Shown: positions 1 through 8,529 of the stretch, piece after piece
Layout of the letters: every line of letters starts with the position of its first letter
Numbering within the stretch: the first letter of the stretch is position 1
DNA from: Enterococcus mundtii
Lineage (GTDB): Bacteria > Bacillota > Bacilli > Lactobacillales > Enterococcaceae
Direction of reading: 5' to 3'
Assembly (NCBI RefSeq): GCF_002947535.1
Contig: NZ_PUAP01000009.1
Span: forward strand, 1-64,000
DNA length: 64,000 bases
Position numbers and translations under genes: made by a program
The notes under the pieces: generated by a model
The model's input: the letters and a program-made list of their open reading frames with translations, nothing else
What the model was told of the DNA's origin: nothing
Databases searched by the model: none

Positions 1-89
1 GCATCAAGTTGTTTCATTTTTCTTTTATGGTCTTCTCTTTTTGCGAGCAAACATGTTTCTTCTGTATGTAGATCGGTCATTCGATTCAT
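1..89 (-). CDS. N-terminus of a T7SS-associated small protein (partial)
   Basis: Only the first 29 residues or so lie in the window; the frame runs off the left edge. It starts MNRMTDLHTEETCLLAKRED and is highly charged, as expected of a helical coiled-coil protein. Its ATG overlaps the stop codon of the upstream gene (TAATG) and has an AAGGAGAG ribosome site inside that gene, so the two are translationally coupled. Position right after a TIGR04197/DUF3130-like protein suggests the second LXG-toxin partner (DUF3958/Lap2-like) of a type VII secretion locus. That function is inferred from context; the fragment is too short to confirm. Confidence 0.6.
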   Translation of the reverse strand, partial: MNRMTDLHTEETCLLAKREDHKRKMKQLD

Positions 90-370
90 TAGTGTCTCTC
101 CTTGAAAAGATCTCGACTTAATTGAGTGTCTAGTGCAGAAAATCCTTGAGCAGCAGTTTGCAATTGATTAGCAGCGCCTGAGATGGCTGAGGCAATTTGA
201 TTGGCTGAGTTTTTAGCGGACGATATGCTACTTTGAATGTCTTGATTGCCAATTAGCGTGGTACGTGTGTCATTTTGAATCGATGATGCTTGGTTTAAAG
301 GGGTTGTTGCACTGGTGATTCTTGATGTGGACTGTTGGGTTTGTTGAAAATTACTGCTGAATGTGACCAT
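89..370 (-). CDS. TIGR04197/Lap1-like type VII secretion protein
   Basis: A 93-residue protein, Ser/Thr/Gln/Asn-rich at the N-terminus and helical at the C-terminus, without signal peptide or membrane segment. Size and composition fit the WXG100-like small partners (TIGR04197/DUF3130, 'Lap1') that bind the N-terminal domain of LXG toxins and guide them to the T7SSb machine. Near the C-terminus it has FSALD, matching the FxxxD export motif known for Lap1 proteins. I chose the ATG at 370 because AAAGGAGG lies five bases upstream; the longer frame begins inside this ribosome site. It overlaps the next gene by one base. Confidence 0.75.
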   Translation of the reverse strand: MVTFSSNFQQTQQSTSRITSATTPLNQASSIQNDTRTTLIGNQDIQSSISSAKNSANQIASAISGAANQLQTAAQGFSALDTQLSRDLFKERH

Positions 371-388
371 AACTTCCTCCTTTACCAT

Positions 389-592
389 AATGTTTAGATA
401 GAACGCTTACATATTCATTATAACAATGCATAACCTTTTGTTGGATGAGAATTGTATTAGATAGGTCTTGTTACTTTATTTCTTATCTGGTTGTTAAAGG
501 TATTTCTCAATGGACTAAAAAACACTGAAGGAAAAATCTCCTTCAGTGTTCCTCTATGCTATCCAAACTGATTCCAACATTCTGCTCTTATC
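389..592. other. Intergenic: T7SS-gene promoter region and importer terminator
   Basis: AT-rich spacer between the T7SS gene and the end of the iron importer operon. It contains a clear rho-independent terminator near 516-551 and, on the minus strand, the presumed promoter of the T7SS gene. No small gene with a ribosome site was seen. Confidence 0.5.
516..551 (-). terminator. Rho-independent terminator of the iron importer operon
   Basis: Arms AACACTGAAGGA (521-532) and TCCTTCAGTGTT (539-550) form a perfect 12-bp stem; read on the minus strand it is followed by a run of T. It lies about 45 bases past the stop of the last permease gene. Confidence 0.85.
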
Positions 593-1597
593 TTATACGG
601 ATAGTTGTTTCTTTTGAATGTAAAATAATAAATAAAGAAAATACGGCGCGCCCAAGACAGCAATCAGAATTCCTGTAGGTACTTCTCCATCTGGCAAAAT
701 GACGCGCGCAAGAATATCAGCAATGTTGACAAATAATCCTCCGAACAAACCACTAAAAAGGAGGGTCCACTGATTTTCTTTACGTACAATGATTTTGGCA
801 GCATGTGGTGCGAGTAAGCCTACAAAGGACAAACTACCTGCCACAGCAACACTGCCACAGGCTAAGCCTACAGCAAGCAGTAATATAATCGACTGACTTC
901 TTGACACATTCAATCCTAAGCTTTGCGCACGTTCTGGTCCAAAGGATAAAAGACCGATCCTACGACTATAGAAAAACGCTAAAGGGATCAGAATAAGTAC
1001 CCATGGCAAAAATGCAGTGACATACGGCCAACTAGCCCCCCAGATCGAACCTGCTAACCAAGCGTTCACAAAACCATAATTTTCTTTTGATATCTTTATC
1101 GTACTTAATAACATTGCCGCAGAAAAGCCTGCATTCACAGCGATACCTGAAAGGAGCAAGCGATTCATCGCTACTTGTCCAGAACGCTGATAGGCAACAA
1201 AATAGACTAGACAGGCAGCAAGTGTGCCCCCCAGAAAGGCAACGAAAAGCAACAAGAAAGGTGACGCATGGCTAGTAAAAAAACCTAAGTATAGCATCAC
1301 AAAAAATCCTGCGCCGGAGTTGATGCCTAAAATACTTGAATCAGCTAATGGATTTCTTGTTACACCTTGTAAAAGATAGCCAGCGATCCCTAAACAGGAA
1401 CCGGCTAATAAACTGATCAATAGCCGTGGTAAACGAAATTCTGTCAGAACTAATTGTTGGACTTGCGTTCCTCCACCAAGAACTATATCAAGCAATTGGT
1501 CAATGTAAAGAAAAGGTGTACCGATCATTAAACTAATGCCTGCGGTCACAAGCCATAAAAATAGTAACAGGCCAATCCCCCAATAAATTTTTTTCAC
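593..1597 (-). CDS. FecCD-family siderophore/heme ABC permease
   Basis: A 334-residue polytopic membrane protein of the BtuC/FecCD fold (about ten helices), one half of the transmembrane pore of a ferric-siderophore or heme importer. Family marks seen are LPRLLISLLAGSCLGIAGYLLQG near residues 55-75 followed by RNPLADSSILGINSGA, and a conserved SFVGLLAPHAAK coupling-helix region near residue 257. Start is GTG at 1597, overlapping the stop of the preceding permease gene, with AGGAGGG seven bases upstream. Last gene of an ATPase-permease-permease operon. The transported iron complex cannot be read from sequence. Confidence 0.93.
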   Translation of the reverse strand: MKKIYWGIGLLLFLWLVTAGISLMIGTPFLYIDQLLDIVLGGGTQVQQLVLTEFRLPRLLISLLAGSCLGIAGYLLQGVTRNPLADSSILGINSGAGFFVMLYLGFFTSHASPFLLLFVAFLGGTLAACLVYFVAYQRSGQVAMNRLLLSGIAVNAGFSAAMLLSTIKISKENYGFVNAWLAGSIWGASWPYVTAFLPWVLILIPLAFFYSRRIGLLSFGPERAQSLGLNVSRSQSIILLLAVGLACGSVAVAGSLSFVGLLAPHAAKIIVRKENQWTLLFSGLFGGLFVNIADILARVILPDGEVPTGILIAVLGAPYFLYLLFYIQKKQLSV

Positions 1598-2586
1598 ACG
1601 CGTTCCCTCCTGACTTGTACCAATAAGAAAGGGACACCGATCAAGGAGATGACTAAGCCAAAGGGTGTTTCAAATGGTGGATTGATCATTCGTGCCACAA
1701 AATCTGCTAACATGACTAAGATCCCCCCAGCGATAAACGAAGCTGGCAAGACGTAACGATAATCCGTACCGACAAAGCCACGAACAACAGGTGGGACCAT
1801 CAAGCCAATAAAGGAAACGGGCCCAACTAAAGAAACAGCTAGCGCCGCCAAGATCGAAACAAAGATGAAAACCAAGACCCGTGTGCGCTGTGGATGTCCT
1901 CCTAATGCAATCGCATGGGATTCGCTCAAATGGATCAAGGAAATCGACTTCCCTAATAGAAAAGAGCCAATAACCGCCACTAAATAGATAGGAGAAAGAA
2001 CGAGCAACTGTTGCCAAGTAATATTAGCCGCACCGCCAACAAACCAAAAAGTCAAATCTTGTTGTAGATTAAATAGTTGGGTCAGTGCTTGGCTGATTGC
2101 CGTAAAAAAAGAACTGATCGCCACACCTGCTAAAATCATTTGCATGGTGCTAAGTCCGATTTTTGAAAAACTAAAGAAACCTAGAACTGTCATCGTCACG
2201 ATCAACGAACCAAGTAATGAAAGCAGAAAAATTGAAAACGGCGAAGCTTTAGGTAAAAAAGCAAAGCTAAATGCCATGGCTAACGACGCGCCAGCATTGA
2301 TCCCTAACAATCCTGAATCTGCCAAGTTGTTCCGCGTTACCCCTTGCATCAAAGCACCACTGAGGGCGAAACAGCTGCCCACGATAAATGCTCCGATGAC
2401 CCGAGGCAGACGGATATTGCGAATGATCTGCTGGGCTTGATCAGTTGGATCGAACTGGAACAACGCCTGCCAAACTTCATTACCTTTGACTGTAGAAGCA
2501 CCATTATATAAAGCAAAAAAGAAGACAAGGATTGCCAATAACAGAAGCAGCCATAGGATATTTATTTTTTTCCCCTTCCCCATCAT
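1594..2586 (-). CDS. FecCD-family siderophore/heme ABC permease
   Basis: A 330-residue second permease of the same fold, forming a heterodimer with its downstream neighbour. It shows LPRVIGAFIVGSCFALSGAL then RNNLADSGLLGINAGA, and SFIGLMVPPVVR in the coupling loop, aligned with the corresponding motifs of its partner. The ATG overlaps the stop of the ATPase gene (ATGA) with GGAGGGAAA in front, so expression is coupled. It likely arose with its neighbour by an old duplication, as is normal in this family. Confidence 0.93.
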   Translation of the reverse strand: MMGKGKKINILWLLLLLAILVFFFALYNGASTVKGNEVWQALFQFDPTDQAQQIIRNIRLPRVIGAFIVGSCFALSGALMQGVTRNNLADSGLLGINAGASLAMAFSFAFLPKASPFSIFLLSLLGSLIVTMTVLGFFSFSKIGLSTMQMILAGVAISSFFTAISQALTQLFNLQQDLTFWFVGGAANITWQQLLVLSPIYLVAVIGSFLLGKSISLIHLSESHAIALGGHPQRTRVLVFIFVSILAALAVSLVGPVSFIGLMVPPVVRGFVGTDYRYVLPASFIAGGILVMLADFVARMINPPFETPFGLVISLIGVPFLLVQVRRERV

Positions 2587-3383
2587 TTTCCCTCCGGTTT
2601 CTTGATGAGATCATATGTCAAAAAGACAGGTTTGTTTGTTTCAGGTAATTGAACGATTTGTGCTTCGATCTCAAAAATCTCTCTCATCCATTCTTTCGTG
2701 ATGACTTGTTCTGGGGTCCCGTTGACGACTAATCGCCCTTCTTTCATTGCGACTAAATAATCGGAAAAGCGGGAGGCATGATTGATGTCATGGATCGACA
2801 TCAAAATCGTTGTTTTTTTCATTCGGTTGATTTCTTTCAACAGATCTAAGATTTCCAGTTGATGCGCAGGATCTAAAAAAGTCGTTGGTTCATCAAGAAT
2901 CAAGATATCCGCTTCTTGAGCTAACGCCATCGCGATCCAGACACGTTGGGCTTGTCCTCCGGATAAACTCGCTAAGTCTCGATCTTTTAACGAGATCAGA
3001 TCCGTCGCTGTCAGTGCCCACTCAATGGCTTGCAGATCTTGATCATCCATGCCACTGAATAGTTTTTGATAAGGGTATCTACCGTAAGAAACGACTTCTT
3101 CAACTGTCATTCCTAATGGGTATTCACTTGTTTGGGCTAGTAAGGCAAGTTTACGCGCTAATTCTTTTGAATGATAGGTCGTCAAGTCACGATCATTGAC
3201 TAATATTTTGCCGTTTTTTACAGGAAGTATGCGGGTAAAACTTTTTAATAATGTAGACTTACCACTACCGTTAGGACCAATCAAACTGGTGATTTTCCCT
3301 TCAGGTATGGCGACAGACAAATTTTCAATTATCGTTTTGTTGGGGTAACCGGTAGTAATTTCCACTGCATTTAATCTAGACAT
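2583..3383 (-). CDS. ABC transporter ATP-binding protein (FecE/FhuC type)
   Basis: A 266-residue cytoplasmic ATPase that powers iron-complex import. Walker A GPNGSGKST, signature LSGGQAQR, Walker B ILILDEPT and the H-loop histidine (SIHD) are all intact. I set the start at ATG 3383 (MSRLNAVEIT) because GAGGGG precedes it; the longer frame would begin within the -10/Fur-box region, where the transcript itself probably begins. First gene of the minus-strand importer operon, divergent from the binding-protein gene; both promoters carry Fur-like boxes, so repression by iron is expected. Confidence 0.95.
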   Translation of the reverse strand: MSRLNAVEITTGYPNKTIIENLSVAIPEGKITSLIGPNGSGKSTLLKSFTRILPVKNGKILVNDRDLTTYHSKELARKLALLAQTSEYPLGMTVEEVVSYGRYPYQKLFSGMDDQDLQAIEWALTATDLISLKDRDLASLSGGQAQRVWIAMALAQEADILILDEPTTFLDPAHQLEILDLLKEINRMKKTTILMSIHDINHASRFSDYLVAMKEGRLVVNGTPEQVITKEWMREIFEIEAQIVQLPETNKPVFLTYDLIKKPEGK

Positions 3384-3400
3384 ATACTTCCCCCTCTCAT

Positions 3401-3419
3401 TGAAAATCATTCTCAATTA
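3401..3419 (-). promoter_or_regulatory. Fur-like box on the importer ATPase promoter
   Basis: TGAAAATCATTCTCAATTA matches the inverted-repeat Fur/PerR-type box (TGAnAATnATTnTCA). It overlaps the -10 (CATAAT on the minus strand, 3416-3421) of a promoter whose -35 is TTGACG (3439-3444) with 17 bases between, so a bound repressor would block RNA polymerase. Confidence 0.75.
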
Positions 3420-3439
3420 TGACGGTACTTCACAAATTC
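3416..3439 (-). promoter_or_regulatory. Importer operon promoter (-35/-10)
   Basis: On the minus strand, TTGACG (3439-3444), a 17-base spacer and CATAAT (3416-3421). Spacing is ideal and the element sits about 33 bases upstream of the ATPase start codon. Confidence 0.6.
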
Positions 3440-3478
3440 GTCAAGCACAAATTTCGTCGTTCCCGCTAGTAAAAAGAG

Positions 3479-3531
3479 TTGACAGCGCCCTTTTATTGGG
3501 GAATAATAGCAGTTGAGAAACGTTCTCAATT
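3479..3531 (+). promoter_or_regulatory. Promoter and Fur-like box of the binding-protein gene
   Basis: TTGACA (3479-3484), 17-base spacer and AATAAT (3502-3507) form the promoter. Immediately downstream, TGAGAAACGTTCTCA (3514-3528) has perfect 6-base arms TGAGAA/TTCTCA and covers the expected transcription start. The arrangement mirrors the divergent promoter. Confidence 0.75.
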
Positions 3532-3548
3532 ACATTTGGAGGAAAGAC

Positions 3549-4505
3549 ATGAGACTTAAAAATAAACTATTCACAATCTCTAGCGCATTATTTTTGGTGG
3601 GATTACTTAGTGCTTGCTCACCTAGCACATCAACGACCGAAGAAACAGCTACTTCAACAACTACTGCTGATAATGGTACCCATACCGTTACAGATACATT
3701 AGGCCATTCGGTTGAGGTCCCGAACCAACCAAAACGGATCATCGGCAGTTATCTAGAGGATTACCTTGTGGCATTAGGTGAAACGCCAGTTGCTCAATGG
3801 ACCGTCGGCAGTGGTTCGATCCAAGATTATTTACAAGATGATCTGAAAGATATCCCAACTATCTCCTATGATCTACCCTATGAAAATGTGTTAAGTTTTG
3901 AACCTGATTTATTATTGATTTCTTCTTCTGCTACTGTTGAAGGTGGAAAATACGAGCAATATAGTAAAATTGCTCCAACCTATGTTGTTAAGAACGGTAC
4001 AGATGTCACATGGGAAGAACAGTTGCAAGACATTGGCAAGGTATTGAATAAAGAGGACAAAGCAGAGGAAATCATTCAAGACTATCAAGACTATGCGAAA
4101 GAAACAAGAGAAGCATTAAGTGATAAGATCGAAGGTAAAACAGCGGCTGTCTTATGGGTCACGAACAACTCCGCCTTTATGGTCAGCGAGAATCGTTCAA
4201 GTGGTCGCATCGTTTATGAAGATCTACAATTCGGTGTCCCACCTTTAGTGGAAGAAGTATCAAAAGAAGCCACTTCTGATTGGTCTGCTGTTTCATCAGA
4301 AAAATTAGCTGAACTAGACGCTGACTATATCATCTTAGTCAATAGCGATGAACAAGCAGCGATGTTCAATGAACCCACATGGCAAAATCTGAAAGCAGTC
4401 AAAGCGGGTCAAGTATTCGAATTTGGTCCAACTTCCAGCTGGTTATATAATGGACCAATCGCCAGCCGTCAAATGATCGATGATATCAAAGGTGAGCTAA
4501 AGTAA
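3549..4505 (+). CDS. Iron-siderophore/heme ABC substrate-binding lipoprotein
   Basis: A 318-residue lipoprotein: lysine-rich start, hydrophobic stretch and lipobox LLSAC, then a Ser/Thr-rich tether and a FecB/FhuD-type (cluster A-8) binding domain beginning around TVTDTLGHSVEVPNQPKRI. It captures an iron complex at the membrane surface and passes it to the divergent permease-ATPase genes. The ATG at 3549 has TGGAGG nine bases upstream; the longer frame, starting with TTG at 3513, would include the Fur box and is rejected. Ligand type (hydroxamate, heme or other) cannot be decided here. Confidence 0.93.
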   Translation: MRLKNKLFTISSALFLVGLLSACSPSTSTTEETATSTTTADNGTHTVTDTLGHSVEVPNQPKRIIGSYLEDYLVALGETPVAQWTVGSGSIQDYLQDDLKDIPTISYDLPYENVLSFEPDLLLISSSATVEGGKYEQYSKIAPTYVVKNGTDVTWEEQLQDIGKVLNKEDKAEEIIQDYQDYAKETREALSDKIEGKTAAVLWVTNNSAFMVSENRSSGRIVYEDLQFGVPPLVEEVSKEATSDWSAVSSEKLAELDADYIILVNSDEQAAMFNEPTWQNLKAVKAGQVFEFGPTSSWLYNGPIASRQMIDDIKGELK

Positions 4506-4584
4506 GGTAGTGAAAAACACAGTTTAGCTTGAGCAGTAAATGAAAGAAGTTTTCAGTACGCTAGCTTCAAATAAGCATCACATC

Positions 4585-4636
4585 AAAAACGACAATCACC
4601 AGAATGGAAAAACATTTGGCGATTGTCGTTTTTTTC
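4585..4636. terminator. Terminator between binding-protein gene and kdpE
   Basis: Arms AAAAACGACAATC (4585-4597) and GATTGTCGTTTTT (4621-4633), followed on the plus strand by a T run. It serves the binding-protein gene and could also act for the convergent kdp operon. Confidence 0.8.
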
Positions 4637-4659
4637 GATGTTCAATTGTTTGTCGATTT

Positions 4660-5343
4660 CTAAGAACTCCGGTAATCACGTAATCGATAGCCCACCCCGA
4701 TCTCAGTGATCAAGTATTCTGGACTAATGGTATTTTTCTCGATTTTTTTCCGAATGTTTGACATATTCACTCGTAACACTTGGGAATCTGTGCCATAAGG
4801 TCCCCAAACTTCTGATGTTAATACACGATACGTGACGACTTTTCCGAGATGTTGGAATAACACGAGTAAGATACGATATTCATTCTTAGTGAGATGGATC
4901 GGTTCTCCTGCTTTGGTCAACAGCTGACTTTCTGTGTCCAATGATAATTCCCCATTCGTGATGACTGAAGGTAATTCTTCTTGTTTACGATGACGAAAAG
5001 CAGTTCTGATCCTAGCAAGTAATTCATTCATCCCAAAAGGCTTGGTAACATAATCATCAGCACCAAGATCGAGGGCTTTGACTTTTTCATGCTCGTTGTT
5101 TCGAGCAGAGATCACGATCAACGGTGTAGCCAGTCGTTTACGAATGATTTTCAATAATTCGATGCCATCAATATCTGGCAAACCTAAATCGAGTAAAAGT
5201 AAGTCAAAGGAATTTTCTTGGAACACATTCAAAGCTTCCATGCCTGTTGTAGCAATCGTAACGTGATAGTGTTCTTTTGCCAACACGACTTCCATAAAAT
5301 CAGTGATCGTTGGGTCATCTTCAATCAATAGTACTTTCCTCAT
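4660..5343 (-). CDS. kdpE: KdpE potassium-response regulator
   Basis: A 227-residue OmpR/PhoB-type response regulator. The receiver domain has the acidic pocket IEDD (residues 7-10), phosphoacceptor D52 in LLLLDLGLPDIDG and the conserved lysine in YVTKPF; the C-terminal winged helix ends with the typical IGVGYRL. It binds the kdp promoter and activates kdpFABC when KdpD signals low potassium or turgor/ionic stress. ATG at 5343 has GAGGAGGTGA upstream and lies 23 bases inside the end of kdpD, so translation is coupled. Last gene of the kdpFABCDE operon. Confidence 0.96.
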   Translation of the reverse strand: MRKVLLIEDDPTITDFMEVVLAKEHYHVTIATTGMEALNVFQENSFDLLLLDLGLPDIDGIELLKIIRKRLATPLIVISARNNEHEKVKALDLGADDYVTKPFGMNELLARIRTAFRHRKQEELPSVITNGELSLDTESQLLTKAGEPIHLTKNEYRILLVLFQHLGKVVTYRVLTSEVWGPYGTDSQVLRVNMSNIRKKIEKNTISPEYLITEIGVGYRLRDYRSS

Positions 5344-7945
5344 GTAACGTCACCTCCTCACTCTTATTCAAATAGATCCGAACCACTGTTTTTCCTTCTG
5401 ATACAGCCATCTCTAATTTACCATTATGGGCATGGACGATGGTTTTGACAATACTTAAGCCAATGCCAAGACCATTTTTTGAATCGATCGGTACTTCTTC
5501 TTCGTTGGATAGATTCATCTGGATTTTTTCATATTGCTTCAATGAGATCTCACCCTCATTTTTCACTTCACAAATAACCTGTTCTCCCTCTTGGAATACG
5601 CTGACCTCTACTTGTCCTTTTGTTGAACCATGGCGAAACGCATTTTCCACAAGATTGAACATCGCTTGTTCAATTAAAATAGGGTCAACTTCGACAAATA
5701 AAACCGCTGCTGGTAAATGGACCAATAATTCTTTGTCAGGATAGACTTTTGCGACATGTTCATACACTGCTTCAATGATCTCTTCGATCGGTTCTGCTGT
5801 TTTTTTCACTTGCATCGTGTCCATATTGATCCGTGTGATCGATAACAGATTCTCCACCATGCGAATCAGCCATTGAGATTCTGTCTGGATATCGGTCAGC
5901 AATTTTTGGCGCGTTGCTTGTTTCAGCTCTTCATCTGTCTGCAAGAGTGTTTCCGCAATCCCTGAAATCGCAGTCAAAGGTGTACGCAAATCATGGGAAA
6001 TCGCACGTAATAAATTACTGCGGACTTTTTCACGCTCATTTTCTAACTCGATTTGCTCTTTTTCATTCTTAAGCTCTGTTTGCTCTAAGATAACAGCGAG
6101 TTGGGTCAACACCAACCGTAAGTAGTTCAACTGACTATCCTCGATCGGAAGCCCACGACTACGACGAATCCCTAAAACGGCTAATGTCTTGCCGTTTGCG
6201 ACAATCGGCAAATAAAAACCCTTTGCGCCACTTAATGTATCCGTTCCATAACCTGAATCTTTTTGATTTTTAGCGGTCCAGTATGCTACAGCAGCTTCTT
6301 CTGGATGGTCTAGTACAAATGGTGCATCTTTTGGTGTATATTGACTTAACTTGATTGCATGTTGATCAAAGAAAATCACTTCCCGATCCAATAATCTGCC
6401 TAAATAAGTCGCAGACAAATCAACGATTTGTTGTTGGTCTTCTGCTAAAACAAACTGCTTGTTCAGTTCATACAGAATTTCCATCTGTTGCTCTTTTTCT
6501 CTCGCATGGACAGCTTGTTTTTTCAGACGGACCATCAAATTGCTGATCATCAGTGCAACGATCAGCATGATGACTAAAGTGATCGGATAGCCTTGTTTAT
6601 ACACGGTCAAGGAATACAGCGGCTCGACAAAAAACCAGTTGAAAGCCAAGACACTTAAAATAGAAGATAACGCGCTCCAAAAATAGCCAGAGGTCAGACG
6701 AGCAACGAGTAAAATAAAGAAAATGTACACCAACATCAAGTTTTGTTCTCCGAAGTGAAGATATTGCATCACCTCAGTCAAAAGTGTTGCTACAAATACA
6801 CAGATCAATGAAATCGCAAAATCTTTCCCTCCCCCTTCCACTAGTTCTTTGGAATGGGAAAGGATGGTTGAACGTTTTTCTTTATAGGGAATCAAATGAA
6901 GCTCAGTTTCTGGTAACCGTTTAAGCAAGCGAACATCTAGCTCTTCTGAAAACAAGCGTTCAGACCATGGTTTTGCCAAATTTTTCCCGATGATCAAATC
7001 GGTTGCACCGACCAGTTTAGCATATTCGACGATTGTTTCAAATGAATGATCTTCCTCGATCACCACGACTTCTGCCCCAAGTTTCTCGGCTAAGTCGCTC
7101 GTTCCTTGTAAATGATCATCAGAACGGATATATAAGACGATCCATTCCGCCCCCAACCCTTGAGCTAATCGCGCAGTCCAACGAATGCTTTTCTCAGCCA
7201 TTTTGGGGAAGGCGTCTTGAACGATAGTAATCAATTTGCTTTGGACACCATTTGTTTTACCAATCACACGATTGATATGATCTGAAGCTCGCTGAATTGC
7301 TAGCCCCCGCAACTGTTCCAATTTTTTAGGGATAAAAAAATGTTGTAATGCGCGCTTCGCATTTTCATCAGCATAAATTTTTCCTTGCGTTAAACGATCG
7401 ATCAATTCATCTGGTTCAACATCGATGACCTTCAATGTTGCCTGTTGGAAAAACGTATCAGGAACCGTTTCTTTTACTTCGATTCCAGTTACTTCTTCAA
7501 CGATATCATTCAAGCTTTCAATATGTTGGACATTGATCGTCGTATGGACATTGATGCCCGCATTCAATAATTCTTCAATATCTTGATACCGTTTGCGATT
7601 TCTTGATCCTGGTGCATTACTGTGGGCTAACTCATCGATCAAAACGATTTCTGGTTGACGTTTGATGATGGCGTCGATGTTTGGTTCACTCAAGGTCAAC
7701 CCTTTATAGGTCAGCTCTTTTAAAGGAATCTGCGGTAAACCTTCTAACAACTCATTGGTATCAGGTCGATCGTGAGGTTCAATGTAGCCAACCACAACGT
7801 CTTTACCAAGTACGCTAAGCTCCTGTGCTTCTGCCAACATCGCGTATGTCTTACCGACTCCTGCTGCGAAACCAAAATACACTCGTAGACGTCCACGGCT
7901 TTTTTCACGCTTCTTTAATCTCTCTGAAAAATCCTGTCTTTCCAT
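5321..7945 (-). CDS. kdpD: KdpD sensor histidine kinase
   Basis: An 874-residue sensor, full family length. In order: N-terminal KdpD domain with the Walker-A-like GFAAGVGKT near residue 25; a universal-stress-protein-like domain (ITIVQDAFPK onward), the part that binds c-di-AMP in S. aureus KdpD; four closely spaced membrane helices (about 385-490); a GAF-like region; HisKA with phosphoacceptor histidine in AISHDLRTPLTA near residue 650; and HATPase with NLVENAFRHG and GLGIGLSIV. I chose ATG 7945 with AGGAG eight bases upstream over the GTG at 7972, which lacks a ribosome site. Whether c-di-AMP is bound here is an inference from homologues. Confidence 0.96.
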   Translation of the reverse strand: MERQDFSERLKKREKSRGRLRVYFGFAAGVGKTYAMLAEAQELSVLGKDVVVGYIEPHDRPDTNELLEGLPQIPLKELTYKGLTLSEPNIDAIIKRQPEIVLIDELAHSNAPGSRNRKRYQDIEELLNAGINVHTTINVQHIESLNDIVEEVTGIEVKETVPDTFFQQATLKVIDVEPDELIDRLTQGKIYADENAKRALQHFFIPKKLEQLRGLAIQRASDHINRVIGKTNGVQSKLITIVQDAFPKMAEKSIRWTARLAQGLGAEWIVLYIRSDDHLQGTSDLAEKLGAEVVVIEEDHSFETIVEYAKLVGATDLIIGKNLAKPWSERLFSEELDVRLLKRLPETELHLIPYKEKRSTILSHSKELVEGGGKDFAISLICVFVATLLTEVMQYLHFGEQNLMLVYIFFILLVARLTSGYFWSALSSILSVLAFNWFFVEPLYSLTVYKQGYPITLVIMLIVALMISNLMVRLKKQAVHAREKEQQMEILYELNKQFVLAEDQQQIVDLSATYLGRLLDREVIFFDQHAIKLSQYTPKDAPFVLDHPEEAAVAYWTAKNQKDSGYGTDTLSGAKGFYLPIVANGKTLAVLGIRRSRGLPIEDSQLNYLRLVLTQLAVILEQTELKNEKEQIELENEREKVRSNLLRAISHDLRTPLTAISGIAETLLQTDEELKQATRQKLLTDIQTESQWLIRMVENLLSITRINMDTMQVKKTAEPIEEIIEAVYEHVAKVYPDKELLVHLPAAVLFVEVDPILIEQAMFNLVENAFRHGSTKGQVEVSVFQEGEQVICEVKNEGEISLKQYEKIQMNLSNEEEVPIDSKNGLGIGLSIVKTIVHAHNGKLEMAVSEGKTVVRIYLNKSEEVTLHEESTID

Positions 7946-7972
7946 CTTTGTTTCTCCTAACCCCTCTGCCAC

Positions 7973-8494
7973 CTACATATTATCTAGTGATAGATTCAAT
8001 TCAAGCACGTTGACAAACCTGCGATCCGAAAACCAATCCTTCTGTGCTTTTTCCTGTATTATAGCACGAATCTTAGCAACGTCTTGTCCCCGCTCTTTGG
8101 CGATCCGCGTCACTTGGCTTTCAGCAGCAGCCAAGCTGATATGCGGATCGACACCACTTGCAGAGTTTGTGACTAGATCAATTGGGATCTCTGTGGTTTG
8201 ATTGCTTTGTTTTGCTAATTTAGTTTTATCTTCTACTAATTTCTTTTGCTCAGTCGAAGTTGGTGAAAGTTGCGTCACTTCTTGCGCTCTTCCATTAAAG
8301 TAAGCGGCTTGTTGAAAGGATTGTCCAATCAATGAAGAGCCGACCACTTTTCCTGAAACGACTTTCTGACTGCCATTGGCTTGATGAGCAAAGAAAAGTT
8401 GACCGATACCTGTAACCGCGACGGTGTATAGCCCACCGAAAAGTAAAATGCTGATGAATAAAAAACTGAGCTGTGCCCTAAGTACCTTTTTCAT
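7973..8494 (-). CDS. kdpC: KdpC potassium-transporting ATPase chaperone subunit
   Basis: A 173-residue protein with one N-terminal membrane helix and an extracytoplasmic domain carrying family motifs GSSLIGQSF near residue 50 and VTNSASGVDPHIS near 115. KdpC stabilises the KdpA-KdpB complex. The ATG at 8494 follows AGAAGGAAATCACC; the GTG at 8527 sits too close to the kdpB stop and has no ribosome site. Its stop codon is directly followed by the 5' segment of kdpD. Confidence 0.95.
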   Translation of the reverse strand: MKKVLRAQLSFLFISILLFGGLYTVAVTGIGQLFFAHQANGSQKVVSGKVVGSSLIGQSFQQAAYFNGRAQEVTQLSPTSTEQKKLVEDKTKLAKQSNQTTEIPIDLVTNSASGVDPHISLAAAESQVTRIAKERGQDVAKIRAIIQEKAQKDWFSDRRFVNVLELNLSLDNM

Positions 8495-8529
8495 AGGTGA
8501 TTTCCTTCTTTCTGCAAAATGTTTCACTT

